DNA of 64,000 nt from Rhodococcus marinonascens NBRC 14363. GTDB lineage: Bacteria > Actinomycetota > Actinomycetes > Mycobacteriales > Mycobacteriaceae. Positions within the stretch are counted from its first letter, which is position 1. Every line of letters starts with the position of its first letter. Of the stretch, positions 7,891-15,069 are shown one piece after another. The stretch covers positions 89,596 through 153,595 of the forward strand of contig NZ_BCXB01000013.1 of the NCBI RefSeq assembly GCF_001894885.1, written 5' to 3'. The notes beneath the pieces are model-generated. The model saw only the letters and a program-made list of their open reading frames with translations, was not told the origin of the DNA and ran no database searches. The position numbers and the translations under genes were made by a program.

Positions 7891-8346
7891 TCAGCTGTCG
7901 AAGATCGATTCCAGCAGCTGGCTGACGATTACGTTTACGCTGCCGAAGGTTCGATCTTCGAAGGTGATCTCGAATGGCTCGGCCGTGCCCACGAATGTCC
8001 CCCAACGCTCGCCGCCATCGGAAGCGTCACAAGACCAATCGATGGTGTGTTCCCCGCGCACCTTGGCGGTAACCCTCACACTATCCGCGCTGCCGGGTTC
8101 GACATCCATGATGACGTCGCGAAACATAAAGCTCCCCAAATTGCCGGATATAGGCCGGGATGTGTACGTAGTGCACTCGATCTTCGACTCGCTGTTGTTG
8201 GTGATGGTCACGATCATGTCCTTGCCCTCGGTTGTCGCCGAGAGGGTGACGTCCTCGGGTGCAGCCTGGGCAGGTGCCGCGAACACGGTAGCCAGGAGCG
8301 GGGCGGCGACCACTGCGGTTATCGCGGCGCGAACGGATGTCTTCAA
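7891..8346 (-). CDS. Secreted hypothetical protein (cargo)
   Basis: 151 aa with a clear Sec signal peptide (cleavage after AQA, about residue 28) and a mature beta-rich domain containing two Cys (CTTY, WSCD) that could pair. No family is recognised. It is a single gene bracketed by terminators and transcribed opposite to its neighbours, in the position of a lysogenic-conversion (moron) gene. Confidence 0.7.
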   Translation of the reverse strand: MKTSVRAAITAVVAAPLLATVFAAPAQAAPEDVTLSATTEGKDMIVTITNNSESKIECTTYTSRPISGNLGSFMFRDVIMDVEPGSADSVRVTAKVRGEHTIDWSCDASDGGERWGTFVGTAEPFEITFEDRTFGSVNVIVSQLLESIFDS

Positions 8347-8444
8347 GGATTCCTCTTTCGTCGGTGATGTTGCGTTGTGCGGGAGCTGATGCTGCCATCA
8401 CATACCGACCGGGTGGGTGGCTGACACGCCCCTAGAGACGACGA

Positions 8445-8474
8445 AACGCCCCCACCTTCCCGAGGTGGGGCGTT
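8445..8474. terminator. Terminator between cargo genes
   Basis: AACGCCCCCACCT pairs with AGGTGGGGCGTT (one extra C in the left arm). Confidence 0.65.
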
Positions 8475-8512
8475 GTCATGCCAAGAAGCGGGGTGTGTGG
8501 TTTGATTCGCGG

Positions 8513-8995
8513 ATGAATCGGACAATCGCCACAATCGCCCTGTCGTCCACCGCCGTGCTACTGCTCGGCGCGTGCGGCGATTCAGGCGCATCGACGTCGG
8601 CCGCATCCTGCTCGGACCCCATCGCTATCGAGAACGCCGACTTCGCGGCGACAGCCTCTTCCGTCCCTTTGCCAGACGATGCGATCCTCGTCGGCGGGCG
8701 GTACACCGCGATCAGCGGCGAGCCGGGCATGTTCGGCGCGGCGATCGACATATGCGACCCCGCCGTCACGACGGCAGACGATCTTCGCCCTATCGCGACG
8801 GCATACGCGAAAGCGCTCAAGGCCTCACCCCTTTCCGGCCAGATCTCGAAGGTGTGGGTCGAGAGCTATCAGGTCGATGGCGACGAGGTGATCAATGATG
8901 TGAAGGTCAAGGATTCTGACTTCCAGATGCATCTCTGGAACGGGAAGCCGTCCGAGGAATTCGAGTTGACTCGGTGGGAGGTCATCTCCGGCTAG
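8513..8995 (+). CDS. Putative lipoprotein (cargo)
   Basis: 160 aa beginning at ATG 8513. The N-terminus is a lipoprotein signal: Arg-containing n-region, hydrophobic core and lipobox LLGAC with Cys near residue 21. The mature part (CSDPIAIENADF, VWVESYQVDGDEV) resembles no family I can name. Bracketed by terminators; probably expressed on its own from the lysogen. Confidence 0.75.
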   Translation: MNRTIATIALSSTAVLLLGACGDSGASTSAASCSDPIAIENADFAATASSVPLPDDAILVGGRYTAISGEPGMFGAAIDICDPAVTTADDLRPIATAYAKALKASPLSGQISKVWVESYQVDGDEVINDVKVKDSDFQMHLWNGKPSEEFELTRWEVISG

Positions 8996-9006
8996 CTCCA
9001 ACGCTG

Positions 9007-9040
9007 ACACGCCCCTGCCTCATCCCGACGTGGGGGCGTC
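9007..9040. terminator. Terminator after the lipoprotein gene
   Basis: GACACGCCCC pairs imperfectly with GGGGGCGTC, followed by TTCGTC; it belongs to the same series of hairpins. Confidence 0.6.
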
Positions 9041-9160
9041 TTCGTCGCGGTCACGGAGCATCGCCAATTCCCAGCGCACGAAGTCGATGGCCTCCAGAGG
9101 TTTCGGGTCGTCCGGGTCTCCGCCTTCATCGCGGATCGCGGCCGCTTCTTCGGGGTCCAT
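9020..9160 (-). CDS. Small acidic hypothetical protein
   Basis: 46 aa from ATG 9160. Asp/Glu-rich and helical (DPKPLEAIDFVRWELAMLRD), which looks like real coding, but no Shine-Dalgarno is visible and its 3' end overlaps the terminator above. Low-confidence call. Confidence 0.35.
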   Translation of the reverse strand: MDPEEAAAIRDEGGDPDDPKPLEAIDFVRWELAMLRDRDEDAPTSG

Positions 9161-9210
9161 ATCTGGTGTGACGCAGCGGCCCGGCGTTCGGTTCCCACGG
9201 AACGGCGAAT

Positions 9211-9236
9211 CGCCCCCCACTCGACGGTGGGGGGCG
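9211..9236. terminator. Terminator in the cargo slot
   Basis: CGCCCCCCAC / GTGGGGGGCG, a 10-bp perfect stem with a 6-nt loop, followed by TTGT. Confidence 0.75.
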
Positions 9237-9327
9237 TTGTCGTGTCGCACCCGGACGCGACGACGCCCCCGGGGTGCACGCCCCGGAAGGCATCCGTAAC
9301 GTCCGGTCCGTCTGGTATGAATCGGGA

Positions 9328-9555
9328 GTGACTGAGCAAACTCCAATGCCCGCAGGGTGGCGCATCGACCCTGAGAATCCGACCATACAGCGCTACTGGA
9401 ATGGGTCCAGGTGGACCGAAGCCACGCGAGATCCTGTAATTCACGTAGAGGTTAGGCCGTCGCAGATCATGCCTGCGATAATCGGATCGATCCTAATCTC
9501 GTCAGTGATCATCTTCATCGCGTTGAGCATGATCAATGCGGCAGGAGGATTCTGA
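9328..9555 (+). CDS. DUF2510-domain membrane protein (cargo)
   Basis: 75 aa from GTG 9328 (GGGAG overlaps the start region). Residues about 7-30 are a DUF2510 motif (PAGWRIDP, then RYWNGSRWTE), a short domain common on actinobacterial membrane proteins. One hydrophobic helix follows (about 48-72). Topology suggests a cytoplasmic N-terminus. Role unknown; stands alone between terminators like the other cargo genes. Confidence 0.72.
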   Translation: MTEQTPMPAGWRIDPENPTIQRYWNGSRWTEATRDPVIHVEVRPSQIMPAIIGSILISSVIIFIALSMINAAGGF

Positions 9556-9558
9556 CCC

Positions 9559-9591
9559 ATGAAGCAATTCGCCGCCTTGGCCAAGGCTTAA
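9559..9591 (+). CDS. Possible 10-aa micro-ORF
   Basis: ATG at 9559 has GCAGGAGGA upstream and encodes MKQFAALAKA before TAA. The Shine-Dalgarno lies inside the end of the previous gene. It could be a real micropeptide or a remnant; sequence evidence is only the start context. Confidence 0.2.
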   Translation: MKQFAALAKA

Positions 9592-9622
9592 CCCCAGCAG
9601 CCCGCCAACCTGCAGAGACGCC

Positions 9623-9661
9623 GAAACGCCCCCACTCTCGCGAAGGGAGTGGGGGCGTTTC
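9623..9661. terminator. Bidirectional terminator at the cargo/structural boundary
   Basis: GAAACGCCCCCACTC and GAGTGGGGGCGTTTC form a perfect 15-bp stem. It ends rightward cargo transcription and the leftward structural operon, whose last stop is at 9668. Confidence 0.85.
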
Positions 9662-9667
9662 AGTCTG

Positions 9668-10786
9668 TTATGCGGGGGCGATCGTGATGTAGCTGGACTC
9701 GATGATCCTTGGCACGCCGGAGAGGTCGGCGTGCATCTCCCAGCTCACCGTGTCGCCCGCGTTGAGCGCGACGGTGGCAGTGAGCGTCAAGCCTAGGGGG
9801 AGCGTAAACGGGGCTGTACCGGTCGCCACGGCGATGTCGTTCACACATAACCACGCCTGCATCCCGATGATCGTCGCACGTTCGACGTATCCGGTGATCG
9901 TCGCCTCTCCGGCGCCGGCGACCACCAGCTTGTTGTCGAAGATCACGCTCCCGGCATAGCCGTCTTTGACCGCCCAGCCGGTGACTCGCGATCGGCCAAC
10001 GGTTGGTTCGTAGACGCCGGACTTCTGCATACCCGCAGACGCAACTTCGGAGAGTTCCATGTCCGCCGTCGCCGACCCGGCCCCGGAAAACTCGGCATCG
10101 AGGGCGGGTGCCGTCTGCACCGAGAATTGACCGGCGCCGGTGAAGGTGGCCGGCAGGGTCTGTATTTCCACCATGTCGGCAGAGAGGGTGCCCGCGCTGG
10201 AGTACCCGGCTGCCATGTACTGCACCGGAACGATCTGCGCCACGACGTCACCGTTGCCGGAGAAGTTCGCCGCGACGGGGAAGGCGCCGCCCTCGACGCC
10301 CATGACTGCGTTCGTCGTGCCCTCGCTGCCGAAGCCGGCGTCGAGGTGGGCGGTCGCGGACAGCGCCACACTCGTCGTGCCTCCGCCGGTGAACGCCGCC
10401 TCGAGCGCGGGCACGAGCATGCTGGTCGCAGCGCCCTCGCTACTGAAGTCTGCTGTCAGAACGACGGCGAGTTCCATGGACGCCTCGCCGTTGCCGGTGA
10501 ACGCCGCTGCCAATTCCTTGACGCCGCCGAATGCGTACATGCCCGCAGACGCCATGCCCTCACCCATGAACTCGGGCGCGGTGATGCCGATCGCCAGGAC
10601 CGATATCGACAGCCGCCCGGTGCCGGTGAAGTGGGCGACGCCCTCGATGATCGGGATTGGCGGCGGCGGGAAGTCGACCACCACGGAGTCCACGGATGGA
10701 AAGTCGATCACCGCGGTATCGGCGTGCGGGAACTCGGCGACGCCCACATCTGGTGCGGGGAATACCTCCACGCCGCGTGTGCGCAC
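9668..10786 (-). CDS. Minor tail protein with repeated beta units
   Basis: 372 aa, last gene of the late operon. Residues about 45-250 contain nine or ten degenerate units of about 25 aa (FTGxGxxS and FSxEGxxS followed by a hydrophobic strand). The C-terminal 110 aa form a separate beta domain. Repeats of this kind occur in actinophage tail-tip and fibre proteins. Receptor binding is possible but inferred from place and repeats. The N-terminus is Pro-rich. Confidence 0.6.
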   Translation of the reverse strand: MRTRGVEVFPAPDVGVAEFPHADTAVIDFPSVDSVVVDFPPPPIPIIEGVAHFTGTGRLSISVLAIGITAPEFMGEGMASAGMYAFGGVKELAAAFTGNGEASMELAVVLTADFSSEGAATSMLVPALEAAFTGGGTTSVALSATAHLDAGFGSEGTTNAVMGVEGGAFPVAANFSGNGDVVAQIVPVQYMAAGYSSAGTLSADMVEIQTLPATFTGAGQFSVQTAPALDAEFSGAGSATADMELSEVASAGMQKSGVYEPTVGRSRVTGWAVKDGYAGSVIFDNKLVVAGAGEATITGYVERATIIGMQAWLCVNDIAVATGTAPFTLPLGLTLTATVALNAGDTVSWEMHADLSGVPRIIESSYITIAPA

Positions 10787-10795
10787 CAGAGCCTC

Positions 10796-11134
10796 CTACG
10801 TTTGGGTGTACGTCGGGGTGACGCGCAGCTTCCCGGGCGCGCCGAGGGTCGTCGCGACGACGGCCACGGTGTCGATGAATGTGCCGCCGTTCTCGGCGGT
10901 CCACAGGCCCGCGGCGGTGTACGTGCCTGCCTCGGCGTCGATCTCGACCTCCGAGCCGGTGATGGTGCCACCCGATGCGGTACCCCAGGTGGTTTGCTTT
11001 CGGCTGTAGGCGCCGCCACTGGCTTCGTTCGCGCCGTTGGTGCCGGGTGCGCCGGTGTGGGCGCTGATCCAGCCGCCGAGTGCGCCGTAGGTTTCGGCGA
11101 GGGCGTTCTTGGTTGCAGCTACTGCAATGGACAT
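10796..11134 (-). CDS. Phage tail-associated protein
   Basis: 112 aa; ATG 11134 is preferred over an upstream ATG at 11152. The N-terminus (IAVAATKNALAETYGALGGW) and Gly/Thr-rich beta C-terminus resemble a small protein that recurs beside minor tail genes in actinophages. It may be a tail-fibre or decoration component. Not assigned beyond that. Confidence 0.5.
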   Translation of the reverse strand: MSIAVAATKNALAETYGALGGWISAHTGAPGTNGANEASGGAYSRKQTTWGTASGGTITGSEVEIDAEAGTYTAAGLWTAENGGTFIDTVAVVATTLGAPGKLRVTPTYTQT

Positions 11135-11206
11135 GTCAGGCTCCTGTCGCAAAAGGGGAGGGCCCGCACCGGGTTCGATGCGGGGTGCGTGGAATTCGCC
11201 GACTGA

Positions 11207-11518
11207 TCAGACTCCGCGACGACGCGCGAGGCCCTCGTACCAGTTGAAGTTGGTGTGGTCGACTCCGCCGCCGTCGGGGTACCGGACCCGAATGGTGTAC
11301 TTCGTGCCGCTCGGAATCAGGTCGGCGTCCTGGGCTTCGACCTTCCAGGACACGGTGTCGCCGATGATCACACCGTCCCAGTGGGTTCCGTTGGGCCACT
11401 CGACCCAGATCTCGGTGCCCGCGTTGAGGGTGCCGGACTTGTTGGTGCGTTCGAAGATCCAGTCCTGCCCGTATGAGAGGAATATGTCGTCGATCTTCGG
11501 TTGCCATCCCAGGCTCAT
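11207..11518 (-). CDS. Phage beta-sandwich protein (LtfC-like)
   Basis: 103 aa from ATG 11518, preceded by AAGGAGGAG. Predicted all-beta, with GTEIWVEWPNGTHWDGVI and TVSWKVEA strands like the small LtfC/p132/Gp6 beta-sandwich proteins of actinophage tail tips. The start overlaps the upstream stop as ATGA. Likely a structural or adsorption component. Confidence 0.5.
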   Translation of the reverse strand: MSLGWQPKIDDIFLSYGQDWIFERTNKSGTLNAGTEIWVEWPNGTHWDGVIIGDTVSWKVEAQDADLIPSGTKYTIRVRYPDGGGVDHTNFNWYEGLARRRGV

Positions 11519-11880
11519 CGCTCCTCCTTCAACTCGGCGCGCTCTCGTCCCTGGATCTTCCATAGCACCAGGATGCGATACAGGATCGTGAGCACGAGGT
11601 ATAGGACCACGGCGTCCCGAATGTCGGTGCAGAATCGGTAGTTGCCCAGCCACCACACGGATACGATTTGCGTGCCCAGCAGTGCCAGCCCCAGGGATGT
11701 GGACATCAGCGCCTTGCCTGCCTGTGTGATCCGCCAGTTCGAGCGTGTGGCGTACAGGAGTGTGAAAGTCCAGGAAAGGACGGCCAGTGCCGTGACGAGG
11801 ATTCCGTACTGGGCCACTGGGTCGTAGATCCCGATGACCAGCAGCCCCAGTAGGACGGTGAGGATCATTCCGGCTCTCAT
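11515..11880 (-). CDS. Holin-like membrane protein (four TM)
   Basis: 121 aa with four hydrophobic helices (about 5-20, 26-42, 60-78, 90-108). The segment LYATRSNWRITQAGKALM is the conserved loop of a membrane protein family that recurs in actinophage lysis cassettes. It lies 0.8 kb from the endolysin gene on the same strand, consistent with a holin or holin-like function. Confidence 0.6.
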   Translation of the reverse strand: MRAGMILTVLLGLLVIGIYDPVAQYGILVTALAVLSWTFTLLYATRSNWRITQAGKALMSTSLGLALLGTQIVSVWWLGNYRFCTDIRDAVVLYLVLTILYRILVLWKIQGRERAELKEER

Positions 11881-12065
11881 GCCTGTCTCCCTCTTCGTGC
11901 GAGGATCGCCGCCTCGGCGGACTCACCGAAGCCGTTCACCGCAAGCATTTTTCGATGCTTGCGCCCCAACTCGGCGATCTCCACGTCGCGATCCCGGGCG
12001 CGTTCGAGTGCGCGGCGCGCCTCATCGAGTCCCTGGTTGTCGCGTTTCCACTTCCGCCAGCGCAT
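11877..12065 (-). CDS. Small conserved phage protein (DUF7620-like)
   Basis: 62 aa, highly charged N-terminus (MRWRKWKRD) with a helical heptad pattern and NGFGESAEAAI near the C-terminus, as in a short protein found beside actinophage lysis genes. Overlaps the holin-like gene by 4 nt. Function unknown. Confidence 0.55.
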   Translation of the reverse strand: MRWRKWKRDNQGLDEARRALERARDRDVEIAELGRKHRKMLAVNGFGESAEAAILARRGRQA

Positions 12066-12325
12066 CAGTCATCGCCCCTCTCGGCGAGACGCTTGATCTC
12101 TTCGCCGATATGGAGCGCCGTCTTGGACTGTTCGAGGAGTTCGGAAATTTGCTCGGACTGTTTGGTGGCCGTGTCTCGCCAGTCGTCACGTTCCTTGTCC
12201 GCCCTCGTCATGACCGACTTGTGCAGCCACCGTGGGACGAGGGCGCCGGCGAGGATCAGTACGACGACGAGCCCGAGGAGGATCGTGGGACTGGACAGGT
12301 GCTCGGGCTGGAAACCCGGGGGCAC
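12065..12325 (-). CDS. Single-TM coiled-coil membrane protein of the lysis cassette
   Basis: 86 aa with one TM helix (about 13-32) and a C-terminal coiled coil (TKQSEQISELLEQSKTALHI). The topology recalls type III holins or spanin-like accessory proteins, but no diagnostic motif is seen. It abuts the preceding small gene. Confidence 0.5.
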   Translation of the reverse strand: MPPGFQPEHLSSPTILLGLVVVLILAGALVPRWLHKSVMTRADKERDDWRDTATKQSEQISELLEQSKTALHIGEEIKRLAERGDD

Positions 12326-12331
12326 CGCCCC

Positions 12332-12664
12332 CTACTCCCCGACCCGGTGGGGTGTGCCGAGGTTCGTCACCGCGGCCCGCGCCCGATCGAGGACGGCCTG
12401 CACCTGCGGGGAGGCGCCGGCGCGCTGCACCCGGTCGGCGACGTCGACGACCGCCTCGGCGACCCTCGCGGCGGGGGTGACCTTCGCTCGTGCGGCCTCG
12501 GCGGCGGTGATACCGAGGATGCCGGTGGCGGCCGCGGTGATCAGGTCGGCGATCTGCGCGTCGATGACCCCGCGTGCCAGCAGGACACCGACAAGGACGA
12601 CGAGGATTGGATAGACGTAGAGCCGGACCGGCTCGGATTCACGGAGTGTGGTGAGGATGCTCAT
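12332..12664 (-). CDS. Probable holin
   Basis: 110 aa with two hydrophobic segments (about 15-32 and 36-57) and a charged, helical C-terminus. It lies 15 nt downstream of the endolysin gene, the usual place of a holin in actinophages. Assigned on position and topology. Confidence 0.6.
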   Translation of the reverse strand: MSILTTLRESEPVRLYVYPILVVLVGVLLARGVIDAQIADLITAAATGILGITAAEAARAKVTPAARVAEAVVDVADRVQRAGASPQVQAVLDRARAAVTNLGTPHRVGE

Positions 12665-12679
12665 GATTTTTCTTCCTTG

Positions 12680-13627
12680 TCAGTGGAGGTCCGGGACGAG
12701 GGTGTCCGGTCCGTCTGTGGGCTGAAGTCCGACGGTGCCGTCCGGGTACCAGACGATGCGGCCGTGCTCGAAGTCCTGGATACGGCCGATGCCGTCCTCG
12801 GCGGGGTATTCGTTAGAGGTCGGCCAGCCGAAGGTTCCGTTCTCGAAACCGGCGCGGTTCCAGCGTTCCCGGATCTGCCCCCAGATCGCATGCCCGGGCT
12901 GACCGTGGCGGCGATAGAGTGCGCCGCGTTCGAAGCCCTGCACCTCACCCCACGGCTGTCCGTCCGGGGTGGTAAGAACGGTGTGGTCTGCTACTGGGCG
13001 TCCGAGCGGCCCGTCCTCGCCGCCGAGTTCGCGGTATGCCTCGAGTAGGTTCGCGGAGACCGTGATCACCTCGGGCGCTGGGGCGGGCACCGGGGCAGTC
13101 TCCCCGAGAACGTGCTTGGTGATCGCCGCACGGTAGATATCCCAGGGGAAGTTCGGCCCGCAGTCGGTGTGGTTGCCGATACCGAGACCCTTGGTGACGC
13201 CCATGTGGTCGGTCCCGCCGGAGTACCCCAGCCCGAGCTCGTCCCAGCCGATCGTGCGGGCGTCGAAGCCGTACTTCTTCGCGTCCTGCACAAACAGCTT
13301 GGCCGCGTAGTCGATCGCCTTGCCGTAGCTCTCGATCCAGACCTGCCGCGACTGACTCGCACGGCTGCCCGCGAAGCACAAGTTGATCGAGTAACCGTTC
13401 GCGTCGAGCACCGACCACGACGCCCGATCCGTGTCGACGACGTCGATGCAGGTGTGATCGTCGATCGAGTAGTGGTACGACACACCAGACGAGGCCCGCT
13501 GTAGGTAGCCCGCGAGGCTCTGCGCGGTGCCGCCCCCTTCCTGGGTGTGTAGCACGAAAAGCCGTACACGAGAACCGTGTCGGCTGCTGTGGTTCGGGGA
13601 GATGCCGAGCTGGTTGATTTCCTGCAC
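12680..13627 (-). CDS. Endolysin: amidase_2 domain plus LGFP repeats
   Basis: 315 aa. Residues about 1-170 are an N-acetylmuramoyl-L-alanine amidase (amidase_2) domain: VLHTQEGGG with zinc His27, and GNHTDCGPNFPWD with His153 and Cys156 as the remaining zinc ligands. Residues about 190-315 hold LGFP-type repeats (GPLGRPVAD, GTFGWPTSN), which bind cell walls of mycolate bacteria. No signal peptide, so release depends on a holin. Length and layout match Rhodococcus phage lysins. Confidence 0.88.
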   Translation of the reverse strand: MQEINQLGISPNHSSRHGSRVRLFVLHTQEGGGTAQSLAGYLQRASSGVSYHYSIDDHTCIDVVDTDRASWSVLDANGYSINLCFAGSRASQSRQVWIESYGKAIDYAAKLFVQDAKKYGFDARTIGWDELGLGYSGGTDHMGVTKGLGIGNHTDCGPNFPWDIYRAAITKHVLGETAPVPAPAPEVITVSANLLEAYRELGGEDGPLGRPVADHTVLTTPDGQPWGEVQGFERGALYRRHGQPGHAIWGQIRERWNRAGFENGTFGWPTSNEYPAEDGIGRIQDFEHGRIVWYPDGTVGLQPTDGPDTLVPDLH

Positions 13628-13691
13628 GCGAGAAGCTCCTAACGCGGGGGCGGTCCAGCGACCGCGGAGAATAAGACGTACGGGGGAGGAA

Positions 13692-14438
13692 CTAATTTGG
13701 GGCGTTGTCGCTGTCGTCCACTTCGGACGGTGCCTGATCGGTCACCTGGGTGTCCCATTTGTTGATGGAAAACATGGAGTACAGGGTTCCGCCCATGTAT
13801 CGACGCCACCGTGACGAACGACCGATGGCGAACACCCGATAATCCGGGTCCGGGACCACAAACGAATGCGGCCCGCCGATGGTGCCCTTCTGGTTGGTGC
13901 CGAAACCGGGGGCGGTGGACCCCAACTCCAGCACGAATCGTTTGGTCTCATACTCGGATCCGTCTGGGCATTCCACCCGAATGTCCAGTTCGCAATCGTT
14001 GCTCCCCGTGAAAGGGGTGCCGTCCACCAGGGTGAATACGTCCACCCGCCAACACCCTTCGGACAACATTTTGAATCCGGAACCGGACCCCGTTGTGACC
14101 TGTTCCACGCCTTTCATCGGGCCGATCGTCAAGGAAAATGGCAACGGGACCGATGAATTCACAAGCCACTGGTTTTTCCCCATAACGGCGTTGCCATAGG
14201 CCACAACCCCTTCCAGCAGGTCTGTGCGCCCACCCAACCCGTTCACGTCGGTCCACAGGCTGACTATCTCCGTATTCGCATCACTCCACTTTTGCTTGTC
14301 CAGATCCTGCGCGTTCTGGAAGCCGCTCAGCGGATTACGTAGTTTCGCGCGAACGTCTTCCTTGGTCATCGCCTGCCATGCCGCGAATCCTTCGGGGGCC
14401 AGTGCATCGTCGGGGGATTCCTCGCTGGGTGTGGTCAC
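13692..14438 (-). CDS. Minor tail protein
   Basis: 248 aa from GTG 14438, which overlaps the upstream stop (GTGA). The N-terminal 60 aa are helical; the rest is beta-rich with repeated Gly and Trp (WRVDVFTLVDGTPFTG, SSRWRRYMGGTLYS). It resembles tail-tip or fibre-adjacent proteins of actinophages, without a named domain. It precedes the lysis cassette. Confidence 0.5.
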   Translation of the reverse strand: MTTPSEESPDDALAPEGFAAWQAMTKEDVRAKLRNPLSGFQNAQDLDKQKWSDANTEIVSLWTDVNGLGGRTDLLEGVVAYGNAVMGKNQWLVNSSVPLPFSLTIGPMKGVEQVTTGSGSGFKMLSEGCWRVDVFTLVDGTPFTGSNDCELDIRVECPDGSEYETKRFVLELGSTAPGFGTNQKGTIGGPHSFVVPDPDYRVFAIGRSSRWRRYMGGTLYSMFSINKWDTQVTDQAPSEVDDSDNAPN

Positions 14439-15049
14439 GACACACCGCCTGCGCCGCGTCGTGCGAGTGCTGCCTTGATGCGGAGCTGGTCGCGGATTGC
14501 CGCACAACGGTTCCCGGGGATCGATGACTGTGCCGACTTGGCGGGCACCCCGATTTCGTGGCAGATGTCGAGGACCTCACTGCTGGTGTGGCCGAGCTTC
14601 TTCGCGAGGAAGTGCACACGTATCTTCTCGGGCCACTTCGGGGGTTCCGTCACGCTCGCCGGTGCCGGTTCCTGGGGTGGTGTGGACTCGGCATCGAGTT
14701 CGAGTGCCTGGCGCCGCACCTCGTCCTGCATCACCTTCGACAGGGAAGTGAGGTCGATCCCGGCCGCCTCGTTCGGGTCCGGCGGATGATCCTTCCACTC
14801 TCCGGCCGCGAACATCGGGGACAGGTCACCGGCCGCCGGAGGGTGATACCACGTCGATCGCACCTCGAGATTCGGTGGTCCGCCGTAGTCGTACAGGCGT
14901 TTCGACAGAAGCTTGAGGTATTTGACCGGATACGGCATCGGCGCACCGTTGATGCCGGGGATGGCCATCAAAGCTGGGAGCCACGCCTCCTCGGGGATGG
15001 TGATGTCGCAGTTCTCAGCGGTGGGGAATTCCCCCTCGCGTAATGCCAT
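14435..15049 (-). CDS. Tail-module protein with IF2-N-like C-terminal domain
   Basis: 204 aa from ATG 15049, with AAGGAG upstream; the frame extends to 15178 without support. The C-terminal 45 aa (RVHFLAKKLGHTSSEVLDIC, then GIPGN-like end) match the N-terminal domain of translation factor IF2, a small helical domain that phages reuse. The N-terminus (PEEAWLPALMAIPGINGAPM) is of unknown type. Lies between tail genes; role in the virion or assembly is inferred. Confidence 0.5.
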   Translation of the reverse strand: MALREGEFPTAENCDITIPEEAWLPALMAIPGINGAPMPYPVKYLKLLSKRLYDYGGPPNLEVRSTWYHPPAAGDLSPMFAAGEWKDHPPDPNEAAGIDLTSLSKVMQDEVRRQALELDAESTPPQEPAPASVTEPPKWPEKIRVHFLAKKLGHTSSEVLDICHEIGVPAKSAQSSIPGNRCAAIRDQLRIKAALARRGAGGVS

Positions 15050-15069
15050 GCGGGTTCTCCTTTGCGGGA

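Noticed and set aside
11834..13048. 404-aa plus-strand frame
   Set aside because: Antisense to the lysis cassette and endolysin, which carry domain motifs and coupled starts.
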